The position numbers were made by a program, and so were the translations under genes. Shown piece after piece: positions 1 to 5,230 of a DNA stretch of 9,482 nt; positions within the stretch are counted from its first letter, which is position 1; the number at the start of each line of letters is the position of its first letter. Origin of the DNA: Anaerolineales bacterium (GTDB lineage Bacteria; Chloroflexota; Anaerolineae; Anaerolineales; E44-bin32); assembly GCA_030642885.1 (NCBI GenBank), contig DAOWMX010000064.1, forward strand, positions 1 through 9,482. Direction: 5' to 3'. Under the pieces are notes generated by a model. The model searched no databases and had not been told where the DNA came from. It saw only the letters and a program-made list of their open reading frames with translations.

Positions 1-72
1 GTATGCTTGAACGCCAAAGTACCCGGCGACCAATACCCCAATAACAATTAAGATAACTACCCAACGCTTCAT
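1..72 (-). CDS. N-terminus of a membrane-anchored or exported protein (partial, runs off left edge)
   Basis: Reading the bottom strand from an ATG at 72-70 gives 24 uninterrupted codons to the window edge. The peptide starts MKRW and continues with an almost purely hydrophobic run (VVILIVIGVLVAGYFGV). This is a typical uncleaved signal anchor or signal peptide: a short positive N-terminus followed by about 17 hydrophobic residues. A strong ribosome binding site, GGAGGAAA (bottom strand of 80-87), lies 7 bases upstream of the ATG, which makes this start convincing. The gene is divergent from the oxidoreductase at 494. Such N-termini are common in HlyD/MacA-type periplasmic adaptor proteins of efflux systems, and also in many unrelated secreted proteins, so the family cannot be assigned from 24 residues. 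Existence of the gene is likely; its function is unknown. Confidence 0.72.
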   Translation of the reverse strand, partial: MKRWVVILIVIGVLVAGYFGVQAY

Positions 73-115
73 GTAACGGTTTCCTCCATACGCCAATCGG
101 AAATATGGCGTGATT

Positions 116-143
116 CAAATATTTACAACGCGCTCATAGTCAA
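116..143 (-). promoter_or_regulatory. Candidate promoter for the leftward gene
   Basis: On the bottom strand TTGACT (138-143) is followed after 16 bases by TATTTG (116-121). This would start transcription near 109-110, about 37 bases before the leftward ATG. The -35 is good and the -10 is weak. An AT-rich stretch (168-185) lies just upstream and could act as an UP element. Confidence 0.3.
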
Positions 144-310
144 CTTCCGGATTCTACTATGCGCAGAATAATAATAAATAAATATGAAGCTGTTATGAAG
201 ATATACTGACAATCTTCTGACGCAGGAAACAGACGAGTCGAACATCCCCTTGCCTAAATACTGATTCCAAGATTGCTGATTACGAAGGTTCATAGAGCCC
301 CACAGTTATC

Positions 311-355
311 TTCACCATCTCTGGCAGATGCCAGGGTACTGCAACCCAAGGTGAA
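311..355. other. Nested three-stem element (possible structured RNA or small repeat)
   Basis: TTCACC (311-316) pairs perfectly with GGTGAA (350-355). Enclosed between them are CTGGCA (321-326)/TGCCAG (329-334), which as RNA would be a 5-bp stem with an AGAT loop, and GGGT (334-337)/ACCC (344-347) with a 6-base loop. Together these could fold as a compact three-way junction of 45 bases; base 334 can belong to only one of the two inner stems. It lies upstream of the predicted transcription start of the rightward gene, so it would have to belong to a longer transcript, to the other strand, or act as DNA. I do not recognise it as any riboswitch class I know. Confidence 0.25.
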
Positions 356-387
356 TTTTACCGCAACATTGATAAGCAATCCGAGCT

Positions 388-403
388 TGTGACAACCGTC
401 ACA
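388..403. promoter_or_regulatory. CRP/FNR-family operator
   Basis: TGTGAC (388-393), AACC, GTCACA (398-403) is a perfect 6+6 inverted repeat. It matches the CRP consensus TGTGA-N6-TCACA at all ten defined positions. Its centre, 395.5, lies 41.5 bases upstream of the start predicted from the TAATAT at 425-430, the classic class II activator position. It most likely controls the oxidoreductase at 494. The effector cannot be told from the site: cAMP, a redox/oxygen sensor or another CRP/FNR-family protein are all possible. Confidence 0.6.
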
Positions 404-424
404 GACTTGAGTGACGTTTTCGAC

Positions 425-430
425 TAATAT
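425..430 (+). promoter_or_regulatory. -10 box of the oxidoreductase promoter (activator-dependent)
   Basis: TAATAT matches TATAAT at four of six positions. The hexamer 17 bases upstream (402-407) has no resemblance to TTGACA. A missing -35 together with an upstream CRP-type site is expected for an activator-dependent promoter. The predicted start is near 437, giving a leader of about 57 bases. Confidence 0.42.
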
Positions 431-447
431 CAGACCACTTTGGTCTG
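431..447. promoter_or_regulatory. Inverted repeat over the predicted transcription start (candidate repressor operator)
   Basis: CAGACCA (431-437), CTT, TGGTCTG (441-447) is a perfect 7+7 inverted repeat directly after the -10 box. No T-run follows, so it is not a terminator. A position spanning +1 suits a repressor site. Alternatively it forms a small hairpin at the very 5' end of the mRNA that could affect stability. Confidence 0.4.
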
Positions 448-493
448 TAAAATTCTTAGAGTTCCACAACTGCCTTGAAGATGGAGAACTGTT

Positions 494-1924
494 ATGTCAG
501 GTTCTGAAGGATCAGAAGTAGTCATTGATCGCAAAGCGCGAATGAAGCTGCCCTACGTGGAGGTTGAGGCGCGCCCCCCCGAAGTTCGGACCCGTGATTT
601 TGAGCCTACCTTTGTCGCGATGACGCCAGAAGAGGCGATGCAAGCAGCCGAACGCTGCATTCATTGTGCGGATCCTGCCCCATGCGTTGAAGCTTGTCCG
701 CTGCACAACGACATCCCCTCGGCGATGTGGCTTATTGAGCAAGGCGATTTCATCGGCGCGGCCGAAATTTATCGGCAGACGAGCACGATGCCAGAAGTCT
801 GCGGGCGCGTTTGCCCGCACGAAGCCTTATGCCAGGGAGCATGCGTTCGCGACAAACGCGGTGAGCCGGTTATTACCGGCGCCCTTGAAGTTTTTGTTAC
901 CAGCTACCAGAGGGAGAATGCTCCAACGAAGATACCTGTCGGGAAATCCATTGGCAAGAAGGTTGCCATTGTCGGGTCTGGACCCTCGGGTCTGGCTTGC
1001 GCCGAACAGTTGGTCCCCAAGGGATATTCGGTTTCGATCTTCGAGGCTGCACCTGCGCCTGGCGGACTTCTCCTATATGGCATCCCTAATTTCAAACTTG
1101 CCAAGAGCGTCGTCGAGGCGGTTGTTAATGATCTAAAAGAAGCCGGCGTGGAGTTCATCCTGAACACCCGCATCGGAAAAGATAAAACGATCGAGGCCCT
1201 CTTCGAGGAGGGTTACGAAGCCGTTTACATCAGTGTGGGCACTGGGATCGATGCCACGATGGATGTCCCCGGGGCTGAACTCCCCGGAGTCTACTTGGCG
1301 ACGGAATTCCTGATCAGGGCGAATGTCGACCCCGATCAACTCCCGGAAGATAAGCGCGGCAAGCTTGAGATTGGGGCAAAAATTGCCGTCATCGGCGGCG
1401 GCGACACCGCCTCAGACTGTCTACGCAGCGCATTGAGATTAGGGGCAGATGAGGTAACCTGCCTTTATCGACGCACCGAGGCCGAGATGCCCGGCGGTAA
1501 GAAAGACCGCGAACTCGCCAAAGAAGAGGGCGCAGTCTACCGTTTTCTCACCCAACCCATTCGCTACATCGCCGACATGGACGGGAAGGTTTCGGCCGTA
1601 GAATGCCTGCAATGCGAGCTCGGCGAACCCGACGACAGCGGACGCCGACGACCCATCCCTATCGAGGGCTCAAACTTCACGGTTCCCGCCGACACAGTCG
1701 TACTTGCTCTGGGCTACTGGCCGGATACTTCCATCGGCGAGACAACACCCGACCTTGAAACCCACAACTGGGGTCTTATTGTTGCCGACGCTGAGACCGG
1801 GGAGACTTCAAGAGAAGGCGTCTACGCAGGGGGGGATGCCGTGACTGGGCCAGATCTTGTTGTCACCGCTACAGCAGCAGGTCGCCAAGCGGCGCAATCA
1901 ATTGCCGAGTACTTATCAAAGTAA
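494..1924 (+). CDS. GltD-like FAD/NAD(P)-dependent oxidoreductase (glutamate synthase small-subunit family)
   Basis: 476 residues, the usual length of the glutamate synthase beta subunit (GltD) family. Residues 40-130 form the N-terminal Fe-S domain with two four-cysteine clusters: C55, C58, C64, C68 and C103, C107, C113, C117. An FAD-binding dinucleotide fold starts at 158 (GSGPSG at 161-166). The NAD(P)-binding fold has GGGDTAS at 301-307. The C-terminal FAD contact GGDAVTGPDLVVTA begins at 447. GGAGA (483-487) sits 6 bases before the ATG and fixes the start. GltD passes electrons from NADPH to the large subunit GltB for glutamate synthesis, but no GltB lies next to it here, so its partner may be encoded elsewhere or may differ. 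Stand-alone members serve various cytoplasmic electron-transfer roles (for example NfnB-like, sulfide dehydrogenase or dihydropyrimidine dehydrogenase partners). The family call is firm; the substrate is not known. A CRP/FNR-type site upstream suggests control by energy or redox state. Confidence 0.93.
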   Translation: MSGSEGSEVVIDRKARMKLPYVEVEARPPEVRTRDFEPTFVAMTPEEAMQAAERCIHCADPAPCVEACPLHNDIPSAMWLIEQGDFIGAAEIYRQTSTMPEVCGRVCPHEALCQGACVRDKRGEPVITGALEVFVTSYQRENAPTKIPVGKSIGKKVAIVGSGPSGLACAEQLVPKGYSVSIFEAAPAPGGLLLYGIPNFKLAKSVVEAVVNDLKEAGVEFILNTRIGKDKTIEALFEEGYEAVYISVGTGIDATMDVPGAELPGVYLATEFLIRANVDPDQLPEDKRGKLEIGAKIAVIGGGDTASDCLRSALRLGADEVTCLYRRTEAEMPGGKKDRELAKEEGAVYRFLTQPIRYIADMDGKVSAVECLQCELGEPDDSGRRRPIPIEGSNFTVPADTVVLALGYWPDTSIGETTPDLETHNWGLIVADAETGETSREGVYAGGDAVTGPDLVVTATAAGRQAAQSIAEYLSK

Positions 1925-1948
1925 TAAAGGCAGCGAATATTAACTTAT

Positions 1949-1985
1949 AGGAATACGACAGCTTTCGCTATCGTATTCCTTATTT
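1949..1985 (+). terminator. Hairpin terminator after the oxidoreductase
   Basis: AGGAATACGA (1949-1958) pairs perfectly with TCGTATTCCT (1971-1980). After one mismatch the stem continues with AGC (1960-1962)/GCT (1967-1969) around a TTTC loop. It is followed by TATTTAA, a modest T-rich tail. It lies 25 bases after the stop codon and separates the oxidoreductase from queG. Confidence 0.65.
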
Positions 1986-1994
1986 AACTCCCCT

Positions 1995-2023
1995 TTGAAC
2001 TAGACATGGAATCGGAGTTTAAT
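1995..2023 (+). promoter_or_regulatory. Promoter of queG
   Basis: TTGAAC (1995-2000) and TTTAAT (2018-2023) are separated by the optimal 17 bases. The -10 matches the consensus at five of six positions and the -35 at four of six. The predicted start is near 2030, about 34 bases before the queG ATG. Because a terminator lies just upstream, queG is probably transcribed on its own. Confidence 0.5.
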
Positions 2024-2063
2024 AAGGGCGTCGAAGGATCCGGAGAGGCCACGAATAAGCGGT

Positions 2064-3206
2064 ATGGACAAACGGGACGAGCTTACGCTGTTTATTAAAG
2101 AAGAGGCGCACCGCCTCGGTTTCACGCTTGTCGGCATTACAACACCCGATCCCCCCTCACATTTCGATGTCTACCAGCGTTGGCTTGATCAGGGCAACCA
2201 CGGAAGCATGAGCTACCTCTCATCCGAGCGAGCTCTCCATCGACGAGCCGACCCGCGCACAATTCTCCCTGAATGCCAATCTATCCTTGTATGTGGGACG
2301 ATGTATCTCCCCAAGGACTCCTATGCCAGCACATCAGCTTCACCTGTTCAAATCTCTTCCTATGCCCTGGGAGAGGATTACCACAACGTCTTGAAGGAGC
2401 GCCTGGAGAGCCTTGTCAAGATAATCGAGGACCGGGTAAATAAACCGGTGAAACACCGCATCTATACAGACACAGGCCCTTTACTCGAACGCGAGCTTGC
2501 CCAAAGAGCGGGCCTGGGTTGGATAGGCAAGAACACCTGTTTGATCCACCCCCAACTGGGCTCATATCTCCTGCTCGCGGAGCTGCTGCTCGATATTCCA
2601 CTCCAACCCGATCCGGATTTTGCTTTCGATCGTTGTGGGACTTGTACTCGCTGCATCGATGCCTGCCCAACCGGCTGCATCCTTCCGGATCGAACGCTGG
2701 ATGCCCGGCGCTGCATCTCGTATCTAACAATCGAAGAGAAACAATCGATCGACCACGATCTACGTGCCGCAATCGGGAGCTGGCTCTTCGGTTGTGATAT
2801 CTGTCAGCAGGTGTGTCCCTGGAATCAACGATTCGCAAAACCTACAGAAGACCCCGCATTTCAACCGCGCCCCTTCCTGAAACAACCGACTATCGCTGAT
2901 TTTCTCTTGCTCAAACCAGGCGCATGGCGTAAACCACTTAAAGGAAGTCCGCTCGAGAGACCAAGGCGAAAGGGACTGGTTCGCAACGCCATCATCGTCG
3001 CCGGCAACGCACGTGATGAATCGGCCACCCCCTTCCTTGCGAAGCTCCTTCGCTCAGATCCTGAACCTGTCGTCCGGGCTCACGCCGCCTGGGCTCTCAG
3101 CCAAATTCCAGGCCGCGAAGCACAATCCTGCTTACAGGTCGCCGCTGATCATGAAACCGATTCCATCGTAAAAGGAGAAATCGACCAGGCGTTATCCGCT
3201 TCATGA
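2064..3206 (+). CDS. queG: Epoxyqueuosine reductase QueG
   Basis: 380 residues, typical for the long QueG form with C-terminal HEAT repeats. QueG reduces epoxyqueuosine to queuosine at tRNA wobble position 34 (Asp, Asn, His, Tyr tRNAs), using a cobalamin cofactor and two [4Fe-4S] clusters; it is cytoplasmic. The DUF1730-type N-terminal half includes YTDTGPLLERELA from 134, where D136 corresponds to the family's catalytic Asp, and GWIGKNTCLI at 152. The ferredoxin-like region has C191, C194, C197, C201 and C205, followed by C217, C244, C247 and C251, the full set needed for two clusters. HEAT-like helices lie at about 305-378 (RNAIIVAGNARDESATPFL). The frame is open upstream only to 2004 with no other ATG, GTG or TTG, so ATG 2064 is the start. 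Its ribosome binding site is poor: GGAGAGG (2042-2048) is 15 bases away. No other queuosine gene is in the window. Confidence 0.95.
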   Translation: MDKRDELTLFIKEEAHRLGFTLVGITTPDPPSHFDVYQRWLDQGNHGSMSYLSSERALHRRADPRTILPECQSILVCGTMYLPKDSYASTSASPVQISSYALGEDYHNVLKERLESLVKIIEDRVNKPVKHRIYTDTGPLLERELAQRAGLGWIGKNTCLIHPQLGSYLLLAELLLDIPLQPDPDFAFDRCGTCTRCIDACPTGCILPDRTLDARRCISYLTIEEKQSIDHDLRAAIGSWLFGCDICQQVCPWNQRFAKPTEDPAFQPRPFLKQPTIADFLLLKPGAWRKPLKGSPLERPRRKGLVRNAIIVAGNARDESATPFLAKLLRSDPEPVVRAHAAWALSQIPGREAQSCLQVAADHETDSIVKGEIDQALSAS

Positions 3207-3266
3207 ACCGGGTAGATCAAATAATCGGTAAGCCTGTTGCATAACACGAAGAAGCCGTTGAACAAA

Positions 3267-3299
3267 ACCGCCCCCGTTGAAACTACTCCCGGGGGCGGT
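3267..3299 (-). terminator. GC-rich hairpin between convergent genes, terminator for the LysM gene
   Basis: ACCGCCCCCG (3267-3276) and CGGGGGCGGT (3290-3299) form a perfect 10-bp stem with a 13-base loop. On the bottom strand the stem is followed by TTTTGTT, giving a canonical intrinsic terminator 50 bases after the LysM stop codon. On the top strand the downstream bases (ACGCTATTTCG) are poorer, so it may stop queG transcripts only partly. Confidence 0.8.
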
Positions 3300-3349
3300 A
3301 CGCTATTTCGTTAGGTATTCCGTTTTTGGGATCCAGTCGTCTCCGCCGG

Positions 3350-4021
3350 CTACTCGACCACCGGAGTGAAGGTTGGCGTTGGTGTGGCAATATTCACTGG
3401 CACAAGTATGATCTGCCCGACGCCAATCGAATTTGGATCATCAATTTCATTCAGTTCAGCGATCGCCTCGGCTGTGCTGTTGAATTCCGCTGCGATCGTT
3501 TCCAGCGTATCGCCGGGTTGAATCTGATATTCAATTTTCTGGCCGGGGTATAGATTCTCGGGCAGCGGCGTTTTTGTCGGGAGCAGCGATCCCGACTCGG
3601 GGATTGTAATTTTTATATTGACGAAGAGTTGATTGGGATCGGTGATGTCATTCAACGCCATCAACAGGACTATCTCTACGCCGAATTTCTCCGCGATCGA
3701 GCTTAGCGTATCACCTGGTTCTACGATGTATACAATCGGCCCTGACGGGGTTGGTGTGAGTGTCGGCGCTAACGTGAGCGTGACAGTCGGCGTCGCAGTT
3801 GGCGGCCGCGGCGTATGAGTCACGGTTGAAGTCGGCGTCTTCGACGCTAAGAAGCCAGGCAGCGCTGGCGGAGAATCCCCCGTGAACCAGAGAACAACGA
3901 AGAAGATACCAACCACAAGCAGAACGATTGCCAACCCACCAAGAATCAGTGGAACTAGCCGCTCTTTCCGCTTTCGATAGGATTCAATTACGTCTGCAGC
4001 TTCGCTATCAATCTCGGTCAT
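3350..4021 (-). CDS. Membrane-anchored protein with two LysM domains
   Basis: 223 residues. A charged cytoplasmic N-terminus (about 1-21, YRKRKER) is followed by one strong transmembrane helix (22-47). A Thr/Pro linker rich in TPT motifs (about 60-95) leads to LysM 1 (about 97-141, YIVEPGDTLSSIAEKFGVE) and LysM 2 (about 164-208, YQIQPGDTLETIAAEF), then a short TPTPTFTP tail. LysM domains bind N-acetylglucosamine polymers such as peptidoglycan, so this should be a type II membrane protein reaching into the cell wall. There is no catalytic domain, which suggests a scaffold or sensor role. LysM 1 ends LFVNIKITIP, with VN where VG is usual. The bottom-strand ribosome binding site GGAGGAGAG lies about 7 bases before the ATG. 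TACAAT (bottom strand of 4076-4081) may be its -10, without a clear -35. Read-through from the esterase 102 bases upstream is possible. Confidence 0.9.
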   Translation of the reverse strand: MTEIDSEAADVIESYRKRKERLVPLILGGLAIVLLVVGIFFVVLWFTGDSPPALPGFLASKTPTSTVTHTPRPPTATPTVTLTLAPTLTPTPSGPIVYIVEPGDTLSSIAEKFGVEIVLLMALNDITDPNQLFVNIKITIPESGSLLPTKTPLPENLYPGQKIEYQIQPGDTLETIAAEFNSTAEAIAELNEIDDPNSIGVGQIILVPVNIATPTPTFTPVVE

Positions 4022-4123
4022 TATTCACTCTCCTCCCCCATAGCAGGGTGAGGTACTGAAAAGGTTAGCGCCACCATTGTACCTGAAATCCAAGAGCCGG
4101 GTTTAAAATGTCCTTTTAGCCCC

Positions 4124-5038
4124 TTAATCCCAGCTTTGCATGACAAATTGGATTACCTCAGGCAATATGCCCTCCCAAGACTCATCGGAATGGTTGCCGT
4201 CTGTAAATAGAAATATATGTTTAATACCTTCCTCGGTTAAATGCTGTACAAACAACTCGATTTTCACCAGAAACGACGGTTCGCCTGCTCCTCCACTAAT
4301 GAAAATCATCTCTGGTAGAGGGCTGTCCCCGCCAGCGATATTAAAGGGATCATAAGATACCCGTGGGTGGTTGACGTGCAGCGAAGGGCTGAGAGCGGCG
4401 ACCGTGCTGAAAACATCCGGGTTGCGAAGCCCTATCTCGAGCGCCCAGACACCCCCGCGCGAGACCCCCGCAATTGCCCTGGACTGCGGCTCTGCAAGAG
4501 TCCTGAAAGTCTCATCAATGAAAGGAACTAACCCTTCAATCATCTCCTGCTCATAGGAGCCCGGACCGCCATCGGTCTTTGTAAATAGAGGTTCCGGTTG
4601 ATTTGGCAAGACCAGCAGGGTTGGCGGCCATTTACCGGTGAGGATACCTTCCTCGACAAGATCAATGACCCCCAACGTCTCCCAGTGCTGCTCGTCCTGT
4701 GGGTAACCATGTAAGAGATAGAGACTGGGGTATCGCTCATTTGAGTTTGAATAGCATGGCGGAAGGTAAACCGTCAGTCGCACGTCTTTATGGAAGACTG
4801 ATCCGGGATAGGTCAAAGAACGCACTTCACCTGCTTTTTCCTGGCATTCTCCTTGCGCCGTCGGGCTGGTCCGCGGCCTCGCTGCAGTTCCGGTCAGTGA
4901 AATCGGCTCTGCGGGTCGAGTGGCGGTAGCTTTGGGGCTGACCCCATCCCTTACCTTCCCGGGAGATGGGCTGCAGCTCGTTAGGAGGATGCACAGGACC
5001 AGCACAAGCAGCGACTTCGACAATCGCCTCATGCTCAT
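4124..5038 (-). CDS. Lipoprotein esterase, esterase D/antigen 85-type alpha/beta hydrolase
   Basis: 304 residues from the preferred start. An ATG at 5071 gives 11 more residues, but AGGAAGGG (bottom strand of 5049-5056) lies 10 bases before ATG 5038 and downstream of 5071, so 5038 is favoured; ATG 5032 is also possible. Numbered from 5038, the peptide starts MSMRRLSK, has a hydrophobic core and the lipobox LTSC with lipidated C22. A low-complexity Ser/Pro/Thr/Ala linker runs to about 62. The hydrolase domain follows: YLLHGYPQDEQHW at about 107 (oxyanion region), nucleophile S193 in GVSRGG, and H283 in GNHSDESW. The acid position reads ISGGAGEPSF, with E253 where the family usually has Asp. 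These enzymes hydrolyse ester bonds of acyl or feruloyl substrates or transfer acyl groups; the substrate here is unknown. It is exported and anchored to the outer face of the membrane. It may be co-transcribed with the LysM gene. Confidence 0.88.
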   Translation of the reverse strand: MSMRRLSKSLLVLVLCILLTSCSPSPGKVRDGVSPKATATRPAEPISLTGTAARPRTSPTAQGECQEKAGEVRSLTYPGSVFHKDVRLTVYLPPCYSNSNERYPSLYLLHGYPQDEQHWETLGVIDLVEEGILTGKWPPTLLVLPNQPEPLFTKTDGGPGSYEQEMIEGLVPFIDETFRTLAEPQSRAIAGVSRGGVWALEIGLRNPDVFSTVAALSPSLHVNHPRVSYDPFNIAGGDSPLPEMIFISGGAGEPSFLVKIELFVQHLTEEGIKHIFLFTDGNHSDESWEGILPEVIQFVMQSWD

Positions 5039-5100
5039 CCATCTGCATCCCTTCCTAAGGAAAACTCGCATTGTCCTTAAACCCTCTATTCAATAAGTGC

Positions 5101-5108
5101 GGGGGGGG
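5101..5108. repeat. Homopolymeric G8 tract
   Basis: Eight consecutive G on the top strand (C8 on the bottom strand). It lies in the predicted 5' leader of the esterase mRNA, between its promoter (5127-5154) and its ribosome binding site. Confidence 0.95.
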
Positions 5109-5126
5109 ACCCTTCCAAACGCTATT

Positions 5127-5154
5127 ATCATACTCCAACCGCAATCGAACTCAA
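5127..5154 (-). promoter_or_regulatory. Promoter of the esterase gene
   Basis: On the bottom strand TTGAGT (149-154 of the 5000s) and TATGAT (bottom strand of 5127-5132) are 16 bases apart. The predicted start is near 5120, giving a leader of about 80 bases that includes the C8 tract. An overlapping GATAAT two bases downstream is an alternative -10. Confidence 0.42.
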
Positions 5155-5217
5155 CAATTGCCAGCTTTTCCCGCTATGCTGATCTGGCAACACGCGTAAA
5201 TTCAGACGGTATCACGT

Positions 5218-5223
5218 TATAAT
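5218..5223 (+). promoter_or_regulatory. -10 box of miaB, implying a leaderless mRNA
   Basis: A perfect TATAAT ends 7 bases before the miaB ATG (5231), so the predicted transcription start falls on or next to the A of the start codon. No purine-rich ribosome binding site precedes the ATG (bases 5224-5230 are CCTCGCC). The region 16-18 bases upstream (about 5194-5202) has no good -35 hexamer. Confidence 0.55.
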
Positions 5224-5230
5224 CCTCGCC

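Larger units (their letters stand above)
73..493. other. Divergent intergenic region, 421 bp, no gene seen
   Basis: No frame longer than a few dozen codons with a ribosome binding site is present on either strand. The left part (about 160-205) is AT-rich, with GAAGAT (197-202) facing ATCTTC (212-217) as a weak hairpin. The middle (311-355) holds a nested set of inverted repeats. The right part (388-447) holds a CRP/FNR-type palindrome, a -10 box and a second inverted repeat. The region is unusually long for this window, where other spacers are 100-200 bp, which fits a shared regulatory region for the two divergent genes. Confidence 0.7.

Noticed and set aside
197..217. GAAGAT/ATCTTC inverted repeat as a terminator
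   Set aside because: Only 6 bp, AT-rich, 9-base loop, no T-run, and no gene ends nearby on either strand.
311..355. A known riboswitch (TPP, cobalamin, c-di-GMP, preQ1) for the nested stems
   Set aside because: None of the conserved core sequences of these classes is present, and the predicted transcription start lies downstream of the element.
666..1136. A 156-codon open frame overlapping the oxidoreductase in another frame
   Set aside because: It lies wholly inside a gene with complete family motifs, has no recognisable domain, and its Arg/Leu/Ser/Pro-rich composition is typical of shadow frames.
2416..2838. Long antisense open frames inside queG
   Set aside because: No ribosome binding site or domain; the opposite strand encodes the conserved Fe-S core of QueG, which explains the lack of stops.
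3722..3845. GTCGGCGT/GTGAGTGT-like tandem repeats, considered as a DNA repeat array
   Set aside because: They are the codons of the Thr/Pro linker of the LysM protein and are irregular; no separate repeat element or CRISPR-like spacing.
5036..5071. ATG at 5071 as the start of the esterase
   Set aside because: The ribosome binding site at 5049-5056 lies downstream of it and is correctly spaced for ATG 5038; the extra 11 residues would also put charged residues ahead of a normal signal peptide.
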